Positions 28,129-36,974 of a stretch of DNA of 64,000 nucleotides are shown here, piece by piece. The translations under genes were made by a program, and so were the position numbers. Each line of letters begins with the position of its first letter. Positions within the stretch are counted from its first letter, which is position 1. The stretch is from 62-47 sp051954235. Lineage in GTDB: Bacteria; Pseudomonadota; Alphaproteobacteria; Rhizobiales; Xanthobacteraceae. Where the stretch lies: assembly GCA_051954235.1 (NCBI GenBank), contig JBQCHY010000056.1:1-64000 (forward strand), read 5' to 3'. A model generated the notes under the pieces. That model had not been told where the DNA came from, made no database searches, and was given only the letters and a program-made list of their open reading frames with translations.

Positions 28129-29280
28129 ATGCGCACAGAGCAGACGCCGATAAACAATCGCTCAGAGATCGTCAGTTTGTTACGAGCTTTGATGATTGAG
28201 CATGCCTTGCCGCTTTGGGCGACGCGAGGTTGGGATCATCAGCGTGGCGGCTTTATCGAAGGACTCGCTGCGGACGGAACAGCGGATTACGACAAGCCAC
28301 GACGGCTTCTCGTGCAGGCTCGTCAGATCTACTGCTTCGCCAAAGCCGCGCAACTGGGTTGGTTTCCGCCAGGCCGCGAGATCGCTTTACGCGGCCTCGA
28401 CCATATGTTGTCGACGGCCAAAAGCCCTGACGGCCGTCCGGGCTACGTGCCATTGCTGGCCCCCGACGGCTCCATTCTGTCCACGGCTCGCGATACTTAC
28501 GATCATGCCTTTGTCCTTCTGGCGCTGGCTCATACTTTCCAATTGAGCGGTGATGCCCAGATTCGTACTGAAATCGACGAGGCATTGGCGTTTTTGGACC
28601 ACCATCTCAAGTCGGAGCATGGCGGCTACATCGAAGGGATCCCGGCGTCGCTGCCGCGGCGGCAGAACCCTCATATGCATCTGTTCGAAGCCATGATTGC
28701 GCTGTTTGACGCCACGCATGACATGAGTTTCCAAAATCGGGCCGGCGAGTATTTCAGTTTATTTCTGGCTCACTTCTTTGATCCGAAGGCAGGTGTGCTC
28801 AGGGAATATTTTGAAGAGGATTGGTCGAATATTCAGCCGGTCAGCGTCGAACCCGGTCATCAAGCCGAATGGGTCTGGCTCCTGAAGGAGTTCGAGCGGA
28901 TCACCGGGTGTCCGACCGGAAAATATCGCTCCGTCCTCCTCGCATCGGCGCTGCGATATAGCGACCCTGAAACCGGGTGCCTAGTCGACGAAGGGAATAT
29001 AGACGGGAGGATTATCAAAGGCTCCGGAAGATGTTGGCCTCAAACAGAGCTGGCGAAGGCCTGGATGGCGCAAGCTGAGTCTGGGATCCCCGAGGCCACC
29101 GACGCCGCAAGAGATGCTCTGATAAGGTTGGATCGATATTATCTTCGGCATCCCGTCAAAGGCGGTTGGTACGATCGCTTCGATCCTGACCAGCAGGCCT
29201 CGACCTCATTCATACCGGCCTCATCCTTTTATCACGTCCTTTGCTCTATCGCCGAGGCCGAACGGGTTCTAGGCGTTTAG
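28129..29280 (+). CDS. AGE-family epimerase/isomerase, probably mannose-6-phosphate isomerase
   Basis: 383 residues, (alpha/alpha)6-barrel family of N-acylglucosamine 2-epimerase. Typical blocks: Trp-Asp-His-Gln-Arg-Gly-Gly-Phe near residue 36, Arg-Arg-Leu-Leu-Val-Gln-Ala-Arg-Gln-Ile-Tyr, Asn-Pro-His-Met-His-Leu-Phe-Glu-Ala, and Glu-Pro-Gly-His-Gln-Ala-Glu-Trp with the active-site His/Glu. In alphaproteobacteria close relatives are often mannose-6-phosphate isomerases. A mannose-1-phosphate guanylyltransferase lies 0.7 kb downstream without its own isomerase domain, which supports that role. A GlcNAc/ManNAc 2-epimerase is the alternative. Confidence 0.82.
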   Translation: MRTEQTPINNRSEIVSLLRALMIEHALPLWATRGWDHQRGGFIEGLAADGTADYDKPRRLLVQARQIYCFAKAAQLGWFPPGREIALRGLDHMLSTAKSPDGRPGYVPLLAPDGSILSTARDTYDHAFVLLALAHTFQLSGDAQIRTEIDEALAFLDHHLKSEHGGYIEGIPASLPRRQNPHMHLFEAMIALFDATHDMSFQNRAGEYFSLFLAHFFDPKAGVLREYFEEDWSNIQPVSVEPGHQAEWVWLLKEFERITGCPTGKYRSVLLASALRYSDPETGCLVDEGNIDGRIIKGSGRCWPQTELAKAWMAQAESGIPEATDAARDALIRLDRYYLRHPVKGGWYDRFDPDQQASTSFIPASSFYHVLCSIAEAERVLGV

Positions 29281-29318
29281 AACACGCGCCACCCTTGCGA
29301 TCGGTTTGTCGCCGTCTC

Positions 29319-29738
29319 TCAGGCTTTTGGAGGCCGTGCCCGGAATACTACCAGATTGCTCATCGTGAAATTGACGGCGAAGCCGACCAGAATCGACATA
29401 GCCTTGGCCAGCAAGACATGAACGTAGTGCGACAAGAGGACGAGAACGGTCGTCGTCATGACCATGCCCAAGACGCCTGATGCGGCGAATGCAAGGAAAT
29501 CTCGATAGCGAAGCAGCCTCCCGCTTTCGACATGAAATGTAATGTAAGTATTGAGAACGTAGGAACAGGAGACCGCCACCATCCATGCGACCACGTTCGA
29601 CGCGACGATCGGCAGCCCGACGACCTTGTACGCGGCCGTGAAAACACCGAAGTCGATCAGCGTGTTTCCGACGCCAATCATCGCAAAGCGCACGATCTTC
29701 CGTCGCATGGCTGAATTTCGCAGAAAGGGAGGAAGCAT
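29319..29738 (-). CDS. GtrA-family membrane protein
   Basis: 139 residues with four membrane helices. The opening (Arg-Phe-Ala-Met-Ile-Gly-Val-Gly-Asn-Thr-Leu-Ile-Asp-Phe) and the Ser-Tyr-Val-Leu-Asn-Thr-Tyr-Ile-Thr-Phe segment are diagnostic of GtrA. Family members are thought to help move undecaprenyl-phosphate-linked sugars across the membrane for glycan decoration. It is convergent with the isomerase gene (stop codons about 40 bases apart) and divergent from manC. No GtrB-type glycosyltransferase partner lies beside it. Confidence 0.85.
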   Translation of the reverse strand: MLPPFLRNSAMRRKIVRFAMIGVGNTLIDFGVFTAAYKVVGLPIVASNVVAWMVAVSCSYVLNTYITFHVESGRLLRYRDFLAFAASGVLGMVMTTTVLVLLSHYVHVLLAKAMSILVGFAVNFTMSNLVVFRARPPKA

Positions 29739-29950
29739 GGGCGGAAAGGATTTTCGTCCGTATCTGACGCGGTGAACTGGAAATGCCCACCCTGTTGGGT
29801 GGACCCGGCCCTGCTCAATATCAGGTCATGACCATCCATTCATCATGTTTCGGCGGTTTCCGGGACCTGTTCGGACTGGATAATCAAGGATAGATTTCAA
29901 ACGCACACCATCGCCCCTTCCGACCTCCATCTCATTCCCGTCGCAGGATC

Positions 29951-31045
29951 ATGCCGGATCGTATCATTCCACTCATCATGTGCGGCGGCGCCGGAACGCG
30001 GCTTTGGCCGCTCTCTCGTGACCGATATCCCAAGCAATTCCTGAAACTTTTCGGTCCTCGGTCGATGTTCCAGGATACGATCCTCCGTGTCTCGGATCCC
30101 GATCTATTCGACAAACCTTGCATCATAACCGGCGAGGCTCATCGATTTCTGGTGCTCGAGCAACTTGCGGAGATCGAACGCGACGCGGATATCCTGCTCG
30201 AGCCCTCCCGCCGAGATTCGGGACCCGCTATCATTGCCGGCACCATGTTTGCCGAACGTCGCAGGTCTAACTCTGTAGTATTGGCTCTGGCCTCTGACCA
30301 CGTCGTCACCGACAACGATGCCTTTGTTGCGGCCTGCCAAGCATCGATGGGCGCGGCGGCCAGCGGTCAAATCGTAACTTTCGGCGTCAAACCGACGCGG
30401 CCAGCAACAGAATACGGATACATTTTGCCCGGCGATGCTATCGCCGGGCAACTGCGTATGGTTCGGCAATTCGTCGAGAAGCCAGATGCCGCGACCGCAA
30501 CTCGATACATCGAGAACGGATATCTTTGGAACAGCGGCAACTTCATTTTTCGAACCGATATTCTGCTCAGCGAATACAGGGCCGTTGATCCGACAAGCAG
30601 CGATGCAATTGCGCGCGCGGTTCAGAACGCTGTTCTGGACTCTTCTTTCGTTCGCCTCGACAAAGTGTCCTTTGAGAACGCAACGCCGACTTCCATCGAT
30701 TATGCCGTCATGGAAAGAACCACGCGTGCCGCGGTCATGCCAGTGTCATGCGGCTGGTCCGACATAGGTTCATGGCAAGCCGTTTGGGATTTTTCCTCCA
30801 AGAATGAGGACGGCAACGCCACACGCGGGAGTGCAATCTTCGAAAATTCACGCAATTGCATGGTGATCTCGGAGAAACCTATCGTGGCACTTAATGGTGT
30901 CGATGATCTGGCGGTTATTGTAACCGACGATGCAATCCTAGTATCGCGTCGTGCGGATGGAATCGGTCTCAAAAAGCTGGTTTCGACATTGAAGGCGACC
31001 GCGCCAGAAACAGCCGAACCGCATCCGACGCTTAACGAAAAGTAG
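29951..31045 (+). CDS. manC: Mannose-1-phosphate guanylyltransferase, single-domain form
   Basis: 364 residues from ATG 29951 with AGGA just upstream. Nucleotidyltransferase signature Cys-Gly-Gly-Ala-Gly-Thr-Arg-Leu-Trp-Pro-Leu-Ser-Arg near residue 11, Phe-Val-Glu-Lys-Pro near 173, Trp-Asn-Ser-Gly-Asn-Phe-Ile-Phe, and Gly-Trp-Ser-Asp-Ile-Gly-Ser-Trp. It makes GDP-mannose from GTP and mannose-1-phosphate. The bifunctional ManC/AlgA proteins are about 470 residues with a C-terminal cupin isomerase; that domain is missing here and the AGE-family isomerase just upstream may replace it. No GDP-mannose dehydratase or phosphomannomutase was seen in the window. Confidence 0.9.
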   Translation: MPDRIIPLIMCGGAGTRLWPLSRDRYPKQFLKLFGPRSMFQDTILRVSDPDLFDKPCIITGEAHRFLVLEQLAEIERDADILLEPSRRDSGPAIIAGTMFAERRRSNSVVLALASDHVVTDNDAFVAACQASMGAAASGQIVTFGVKPTRPATEYGYILPGDAIAGQLRMVRQFVEKPDAATATRYIENGYLWNSGNFIFRTDILLSEYRAVDPTSSDAIARAVQNAVLDSSFVRLDKVSFENATPTSIDYAVMERTTRAAVMPVSCGWSDIGSWQAVWDFSSKNEDGNATRGSAIFENSRNCMVISEKPIVALNGVDDLAVIVTDDAILVSRRADGIGLKKLVSTLKATAPETAEPHPTLNEK

Positions 31046-31055
31046 ACGTGACGCC

Positions 31056-31087
31056 ATCGAAAATGGGACTATTTTCCCATATTCGAT
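31056..31087 (+). terminator. Hairpin after manC
   Basis: Thirteen-base arms (31056-31068 and 31075-31087) are complementary with one mismatch around a six-base loop, starting 11 bases after the manC stop. No T-run follows, so it is a possible transcription end or mRNA-stabilising hairpin. The rest of the gap to 31349 holds nothing recognised. Confidence 0.45.
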
Positions 31088-31349
31088 TTGAAGCAGTGTT
31101 CGGGTTTTGGCTTCGTGTCGGCTGAACGCTGAAAGGCGAAATGCCGCGGCCAAGCCACCTCGACATGATGATTTTGAGTGCCCCTCGTATTTTGAGATGC
31201 GCTGCCCTCGCTATCTCAGGTCTCGCAGTTTTCATCTAGCATTTCAGCGTCTGGCCAAGCCAATTGACAAGGCGAGGCGTAGAGGTATCTACAGGGCTGC
31301 GGGACAGCTTGGCACGGCCCAGAGAAGATATTCTGAATAGGGGTTCGGA

Positions 31350-32609
31350 TTGGCTCCCAAACCGATGTGGCAACGTTTTCCTTTCAAGCCTACTACATCC
31401 CTGTATCCCGCAGATATTCTTATCGTCATGGTCGCGGCCACCCTCCCCTGGTCGACCTCACTGCCAGCCATTTTTCTTGTCTTATGGCTAGTGGCTCTCG
31501 CACCCGCGACGGACTTCGATACATTTCGCGACCTGATGAAACGACCGGTCTGTTTCCTGCCGGTCAGTTTCTTTGTGCTCGCAGTGGTCGGAACTCTGTG
31601 GTCGAGCGTACCATGGGGAACGCGGCTTTATTCGGTGGGGCCAGTAGCCAAATTCCTTGTTGTTCCGCTCCTTATTTACCACTTCCAACGTTCGACTCGC
31701 GGTGGATGGGTTTTCTTGGCATTTTTTGCCTCATGTACATGCCTGATGATTTTTTCTTGGGTTGTGGCAATCGACCCGCGACTGGCTCTGAAACCTGATG
31801 CCGGCTATGGCGTTCCCCTTAAGAACTATATCGATCAAAGTCAGGAATTCGCTCTCTGCGCGGTCGGCATTCTCTACGTTATCGTTCAAGCATCGCGTAA
31901 TCGGCAAACGCAGAAGGCATCTGCCCTCACCGCGATAGCTTTGGCTTTCTTTGCCAACATGGCTTTCGTCGTCGTCTCCAGAACAGCATTAGTCACGATC
32001 CCATTTTTGATCGCCGCCTTTGCCATCCTTCATCTTTCACGACGAGGACTGGTTGCAGCCGGCGGCGCTCTTGCTGTGCTCATTATCGCCTTTTGGGCCG
32101 CGTCCCCGACACTGCGTACGCGAACCGCGACGATCATTTCCCAGTATCAAGACTATTCAACATCGAACGACCCCACTTCCGTCGGCTTACGGCTGGAGTT
32201 CTGGCGAAAGTCATTGCACTTCTGGAGCGAGGCGCCACTGATCGGACAAGGTACAGGATCCGTCAAATCGCTCTTCACGGAATCGGCTGTGGGGAAAACC
32301 GGCGCTTCGGCCGAAGTCATTGCTAATCCGCACAATCAAACGCTCTATACCGCGGTCCAATGGGGCACACTGGGTGTTTGCATCCTTTACGGAATGTGGC
32401 TGTCCCATCTGCTTTTATTCCGAGGAACAAGCCTCGCACATTGGGTCGGGCTGCTTGTTGTCGTCCAGAATATCTTAACGTCGACGTTTAACTCTCACTT
32501 GTTCGACTTTGTTCCAGGATGGATCTACGTACTTGGTGTAGGCGTCGCTGGCGGGATGGTTCTTTCCTCCGAAGTGACACCATCGCGTAATTCACCACCG
32601 GAGAATTGA
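31350..32609 (+). CDS. O-antigen ligase/polymerase family membrane protein
   Basis: 419 residues from TTG 31350; ATG 31365 is an equally reasonable start. About ten to eleven helices and a periplasmic loop containing Leu-Glu-Phe-Trp-Arg-Lys-Ser, Gly-Gln-Gly-Thr-Gly-Ser, and Asn-Pro-His-Asn-Gln-Thr-Leu-Tyr, the WaaL/Wzy superfamily motif. Of the three such proteins in the window this has the cleanest ligase-like loop and moderate GC, so it may be the WaaL ligase; that is inference. Its stop overlaps the leader of ugd, suggesting coupled translation. Confidence 0.82.
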   Translation: MAPKPMWQRFPFKPTTSLYPADILIVMVAATLPWSTSLPAIFLVLWLVALAPATDFDTFRDLMKRPVCFLPVSFFVLAVVGTLWSSVPWGTRLYSVGPVAKFLVVPLLIYHFQRSTRGGWVFLAFFASCTCLMIFSWVVAIDPRLALKPDAGYGVPLKNYIDQSQEFALCAVGILYVIVQASRNRQTQKASALTAIALAFFANMAFVVVSRTALVTIPFLIAAFAILHLSRRGLVAAGGALAVLIIAFWAASPTLRTRTATIISQYQDYSTSNDPTSVGLRLEFWRKSLHFWSEAPLIGQGTGSVKSLFTESAVGKTGASAEVIANPHNQTLYTAVQWGTLGVCILYGMWLSHLLLFRGTSLAHWVGLLVVVQNILTSTFNSHLFDFVPGWIYVLGVGVAGGMVLSSEVTPSRNSPPEN

Positions 32610-32611
32610 TC

Positions 32612-33952
32612 GTGAAAATCGCGATGATCGGCACCGGCTATGTCGGCCTCGTCTCGGGGGCCTGCTTTGCCGATTTCGGCAATCACGTCACCTGCGTTGA
32701 TAAGGATGCCGGCAAGATTGCTGCGCTTCTACGTGGGGAGATACCTATCTTCGAGCCCGGACTTGACGACCTGGTTGCCACCAACGTCCGCGCGGGGCGC
32801 TTGAATTTCACAACCGATCTGGTCGAGTCGGTCGGCGAAGCGGATGCTGTCTTTATCGCGGTTGGGACGCCCTCGCGGCGCGGCGATGGCCATGCGGATC
32901 TCGCTTATGTCTACACGGCCGCCCGTGAAATCGCCGCCGCCGTTCGGAGATTCACGGTCGTCGTCACGAAATCGACAGTCCCTGTCGGCACGGGTGATGA
33001 AGTCGAGAGATTGATTGGGGAGGCGTCTCCCGCCGCGGAAATTGTCGTCGCATCCAATCCGGAGTTTCTGCGTGAAGGCGCCGCAATCCGGGACTTCAAG
33101 TTTCCCGACCGCATCATCGTGGGCACCGACGACGAACGAGCGCGCAAAATCATCGGCGATATCTATCGGCCGCTATCGCTCAACCAGGGACCGATCATGT
33201 ACACGGCGCGCCGCACCGCCGAAATGATCAAGTATGCCGCGAACGCATTCCTCGCCACCAAGATCACCTTCATCAACGAGATTGCCGACCTGTCGGAAAA
33301 GGTCGGCGTCAATGTGCAGGAAGTCGCGCGCGGCATCGGCCTGGACAACCGGATCGGAACCAAGTTTCTCCATGCCGGACCAGGCTTCGGCGGATCGTGC
33401 TTTCCGAAGGATACACGCGCGCTACTGAAGACCGCGCAGGATCACGACGTCCCACTGCGCATCGTCGACGCGGTTCTCTCCGTCAATGACAATCGCAAGC
33501 GTGCGATGGCACGTAAGGTCGCTAGTGCGGTCGGCGGCCAGTTGCGAGGCAAGAGCATTGCCGTGCTTGGCCTCACATTCAAGCCCGATACCGACGATAT
33601 GCGTGAGGCTCCCTCGATCCCGTTGATAACCGGGCTACTCGATATGGGCGCCAAGGTACGCGCATTCGATCCTGCGGGCATGGAGCAGGCGCGCCGGGAA
33701 TTGCCGGAGATCGACTACTGCAACGATGCTTACACCTGCGCCAAGGATGCCGATGCGCTAGTGATCGTCACCGAATGGGTCCAGTTCCGCGCGCTCGATC
33801 TCAAGCAGCTTCATAGCGAGATGCGACAACCGATCATCGTCGACCTACGCAATATCTATCGACGCGAGGATGTCGAAGCCGCAGGCTTCATCTACGAAAG
33901 TATTGGCCGACCAAAACCGGATGGCCGAAGTCGAGTTTCCCAACCCGTCTAG
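32612..33952 (+). CDS. ugd: UDP-glucose 6-dehydrogenase
   Basis: 446 residues from GTG 32612, which follows GGAG at 32600-32603 and yields the standard Met-Lys-Ile-Ala-Met-Ile-Gly-Thr-Gly-Tyr-Val-Gly-Leu start. Contains Lys-Ser-Thr-Val-Pro-Val-Gly-Thr, Asn-Pro-Glu-Phe-Leu-Arg-Glu-Gly and the catalytic Cys in Gly-Phe-Gly-Gly-Ser-Cys-Phe-Pro-Lys-Asp (about residue 264). It oxidises UDP-glucose to UDP-glucuronate, a precursor for acidic polysaccharides. GC-rich and core-like compared with the genes on both sides of it further out. Confidence 0.95.
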   Translation: MKIAMIGTGYVGLVSGACFADFGNHVTCVDKDAGKIAALLRGEIPIFEPGLDDLVATNVRAGRLNFTTDLVESVGEADAVFIAVGTPSRRGDGHADLAYVYTAAREIAAAVRRFTVVVTKSTVPVGTGDEVERLIGEASPAAEIVVASNPEFLREGAAIRDFKFPDRIIVGTDDERARKIIGDIYRPLSLNQGPIMYTARRTAEMIKYAANAFLATKITFINEIADLSEKVGVNVQEVARGIGLDNRIGTKFLHAGPGFGGSCFPKDTRALLKTAQDHDVPLRIVDAVLSVNDNRKRAMARKVASAVGGQLRGKSIAVLGLTFKPDTDDMREAPSIPLITGLLDMGAKVRAFDPAGMEQARRELPEIDYCNDAYTCAKDADALVIVTEWVQFRALDLKQLHSEMRQPIIVDLRNIYRREDVEAAGFIYESIGRPKPDGRSRVSQPV

Positions 33953-34266
33953 GATCAGCCGAACATTCCCGGTATCAGCACAATGCAGGCAACATCTTTG
34001 CGCACCGACACGTGAGGACCAACTTCAACACGATCAGGCTGCCCTCGGCTAAGGTGCTCGATACATCGCCTGGCTGCACCGGCAGAACTCTCCGGATCAC
34101 GTTCTTATTCAATGCGACACGACAATTCAAACCCGTAAGTTTCACCTTCCTCTTCTGAGGCGAAATAATTGATTCTATGATAGAATATCGTCACTGAAGT
34201 AAGAAATCGCCTTTTCCACAGCCATGATCCGGATTCTCTCTTTCTTTTTCAAAGGTGACTGCAAGC
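33953..34266. other. Intergenic region, nothing recognised
   Basis: About 310 bases marking a visible drop in GC between ugd and the following island genes. No recognisable product or IS end. AAAGGTGA at 34249-34256 is the ribosome binding site for the next gene. Confidence 0.45.
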
Positions 34267-35250
34267 ATGAACGATCCTAAGGTCCGATATGCCTCACTTT
34301 GCGAGCAAGAATCCGATATCAGCATATTTCAACAGCCTTGGTGGCTCGATGCAACGTGCGGCCCCGAGAATTGGAACGTTATACTGGCTGAATCAGGGAA
34401 CGGTATTCAAGCATCTCTCGTTTACCGCAGGAGCAAGAAATTTTTGTTCGAGATACTGTCGCAACCCGCCCTGACTCCTTTTCTCGGCCCATGGATTCGA
34501 GAAAGCAATGCTGGGCCCTCCGAGGCCACATCACGAGAGACGGCTCTGTTGACGGCATTAATTGAGCAGTTGCCGCCATATCATTACTATCTTCAAAACT
34601 GGAACCCACGATACAAGAGTTGGCTCGCGTTCTATTGGAGGGGTTTTACTCAAACAACCCACTATACCTACATCCTGAATGATCTTCATCACACCGATAG
34701 GCTGTGGTCTCAGCTTCAGGGTAAAGTTCGTACTGAAATCAAGAAAGCAGAAGGACGGTCGGGAATAGTTGTCACTGATGGCACAGTGGACGAAATGTAT
34801 GCTCTTGTACGGCTGACTTTCTCACGTCAAGGCAAAGAACCACCATTCAGCAAGAGCTATCTCGAGAGTATAGATGCCGCTTGCGCTCAGCGAGCGTGTC
34901 GAAAGATCCTAATTGCAAAAGATAAAAGTGGTCGCCCGCATGCGGGGGCCTATATCGTTTGGGATTCGCTTAGCGCATACTATCTCGTCGGTGGAAGCGA
35001 CCCCGAGGTGAGAAACAGCGGAGCAGCAACGCTCTGCCTATGGAAGGCGATTCAGTTTGCCTCAACCGTCTCGAAACAGTTTGATTTTGAAGGATCCATA
35101 ATCGAACCCATTGAACGTTTTTTTAGATCCTTTGGTGCAGCGCAAACACCATATTTCATGATCCAGCGAACAGCGTCTCCATTATTGAAGTGCTTGCTGT
35201 TCATTCGTGATCTGAGAAATGACCTGAAGTCAAAATCTTCCTCCAAGTAA
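34267..35250 (+). CDS. FemAB/GNAT-type acyltransferase
   Basis: 327 residues from ATG 34267; GTG 34255 lies within the ribosome site and is disfavoured. The fold pattern is that of FemAB-related double-GNAT proteins: Phe-Gln-Gln-Pro-Trp-Trp-Leu-Asp-Ala near the N-terminus, Leu-Gln-Gly-Lys-Val-Arg-Thr-Glu-Ile-Lys-Lys-Ala in the middle, and Tyr-Tyr-Leu-Val-Gly-Gly-Ser then Phe-Asp-Phe-Glu-Gly-Ser in the second half. Relatives in polysaccharide loci are believed to transfer amino acids or acyl groups to sugars or peptides. Neighbouring Wzx, ceramidase-like and formyltransferase genes suggest glycan decoration. Donor unknown. Confidence 0.75.
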   Translation: MNDPKVRYASLCEQESDISIFQQPWWLDATCGPENWNVILAESGNGIQASLVYRRSKKFLFEILSQPALTPFLGPWIRESNAGPSEATSRETALLTALIEQLPPYHYYLQNWNPRYKSWLAFYWRGFTQTTHYTYILNDLHHTDRLWSQLQGKVRTEIKKAEGRSGIVVTDGTVDEMYALVRLTFSRQGKEPPFSKSYLESIDAACAQRACRKILIAKDKSGRPHAGAYIVWDSLSAYYLVGGSDPEVRNSGAATLCLWKAIQFASTVSKQFDFEGSIIEPIERFFRSFGAAQTPYFMIQRTASPLLKCLLFIRDLRNDLKSKSSSK

Positions 35251-35269
35251 AGAATAGCTTTTCAGTTCA

Positions 35270-35408
35270 CCTTTGCAAAGTTCAAGACCGGATGCGTATC
35301 GCGCAAAACCACACGATCGACGAGGTCTGTCGCACCATCGGCAAACTCGTTCACGCGACGGCAGAGTGCCGGAACTACTTCATCAACGCAGGATACGCTT
35401 CTACTTAA
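35270..35408 (+). pseudogene. C-terminal relic of an IS630-family transposase
   Basis: Reads Phe-Ala-Lys-Phe-Lys-Thr in one frame, then in another a helical run ending Glu-Cys-Arg-Asn-Tyr-Phe-Ile-Asn-Ala-Gly-Tyr-Ala-Ser-Thr before a TAA at 35406-35408. That ending is characteristic of IS630-family transposases. Everything upstream is lost and a frameshift is present. Confidence 0.7.
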
Positions 35409-35477
35409 ATAGAAAAAAGGTCTAAGCCGTATAAACTGAAATCTTTCGCTTCAGTGTCGTCAACAAACGGCGAGCAA

Positions 35478-36974
35478 TCAATTTCTTCGTACGAGCCATG
35501 CCCCGCCCACAAATGACAGGTATAGACACTCCACAACGACGCCACAGACAATTGCATTTGCCAAATGTACAGCAGCCAGCTTCGTAAACAAAGCAACACC
35601 GAAGACAAGGCCGACGACCAACAACCACCGGCCAACAACTGCTCGCGTTGAAAAGCCGCAAGATCGAAATGCAAAGACTGTCCATGTCAACGAGTACACA
35701 GTATGCACTAGAGCGAAGGCCAAGGTCGCAGCCAAAACGTTCACTGTGATCATCGCTGTAAATTGTATCGCAACTAGAACGGTGATGGCCGAGACAACAC
35801 TCAGAATTAGCGCCAGGAACTGCCGACCCACAACATCATAAATTCGATCGTATCCAGCAGCGAGCGCCATCAGAAAGCACGGCAACACTAGAATTTGCAA
35901 GATATATCCTGCACCAAGCCATTCCTCTCCCAAAAGCGTTGAAATAATTTGCGGGCCAATAATCATCAATATTCCGACAGGCCCTGCCATCAACACACCG
36001 ACAATCAAATAACAGCTACTTAAGGGACGCTCCCAATTCTCCAAATTATCGAGGCTGCGAGAAAGACGGGAGAAAATAACCTGCCCGAATGCCGCGGGAA
36101 GAAGCGAAAGGGGTTGAAAGGAAAGCTTGAATGCCATCGAGAATGCCCCGGCAGCATGCGGAGAAATCACAGATCCAAGAATCACTGCAGGAAAATAACT
36201 ATATGCAGCCGACGAAAACGAGTTTGGCATCTGGAATGCAGGAAATCGAAAGTGACGACGCGCAACACGTCTAAGATTGGGCCAATCAAATCCGCTTCGA
36301 AAAACGGATAACAAGATCTGGCGTCGCGAGATTCTGATCCAAACGACAAGCATACCTGCCGCTTGCCCACCAATAAATCCCCAAACCAGACCGACCGCTC
36401 CGACTGCCCAAATACCAAATAGCGCTTGGATTACCAAGGTAACGATCGAGACCGACACTCCGGCGACAGCAACCGCAGAGAATGCCTCGATACGGATGCA
36501 CCACTGCGTAGCCAGCATATATTGTCCAGCACAGAACAATGCTGGAGGTAGCAACCAAATAAGAGGCTTCATTGTGGAGCTCAAGCCGGGGTTGCCTCCA
36601 AACAATACAACAACCACTGCAATGCCCGTCAGCAGCATAGAGCCAATTATAATGAGCCATGTTGTTAAGGCTGCGAGCAGTACAATATTATCTTTCTCAG
36701 GATCCACCACCAGAGCGAGTTCGTACCGCATAGTCACAAGCACGGCACATAACATATGCACAGAGAGAAAGATTGAATACAAACCAAAGTCCGTGGGACT
36801 AAACAGTCGAGCAATTATTATAGTGCCGACAAAATTGAGAAATTGGGCTGCGCCAGAGCCGCTCGTTAAGATAGACGCCATACGCGCGAGAGAGCGCAAG
36901 GAGGTGACGTTCGGCACAGCTGAAGTCACAGCATCCTTTCGTAATTCGTTTCGAAATTTCTCACAGTCCGTCAT
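35478..36974 (-). CDS. Wzx-type polysaccharide flippase
   Basis: 498 residues with twelve to fourteen predicted helices, MATE/Wzx superfamily. Thr-Ser-Gly-Ser-Gly-Ala-Ala-Gln-Phe near residue 36 and Leu-Phe-Ser-Pro-Thr-Asp-Phe-Gly-Leu-Tyr-Ser just after are typical of the polysaccharide-export N-terminus. It would move the undecaprenyl-linked repeat unit to the periplasmic face. Its ATG overlaps the stop of the upstream ceramidase-like gene as ATGA, so the two are co-translated. It is the only clear flippase in the window. Confidence 0.85.
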   Translation of the reverse strand: MTDCEKFRNELRKDAVTSAVPNVTSLRSLARMASILTSGSGAAQFLNFVGTIIIARLFSPTDFGLYSIFLSVHMLCAVLVTMRYELALVVDPEKDNIVLLAALTTWLIIIGSMLLTGIAVVVVLFGGNPGLSSTMKPLIWLLPPALFCAGQYMLATQWCIRIEAFSAVAVAGVSVSIVTLVIQALFGIWAVGAVGLVWGFIGGQAAGMLVVWIRISRRQILLSVFRSGFDWPNLRRVARRHFRFPAFQMPNSFSSAAYSYFPAVILGSVISPHAAGAFSMAFKLSFQPLSLLPAAFGQVIFSRLSRSLDNLENWERPLSSCYLIVGVLMAGPVGILMIIGPQIISTLLGEEWLGAGYILQILVLPCFLMALAAGYDRIYDVVGRQFLALILSVVSAITVLVAIQFTAMITVNVLAATLAFALVHTVYSLTWTVFAFRSCGFSTRAVVGRWLLVVGLVFGVALFTKLAAVHLANAIVCGVVVECLYLSFVGGAWLVRRN

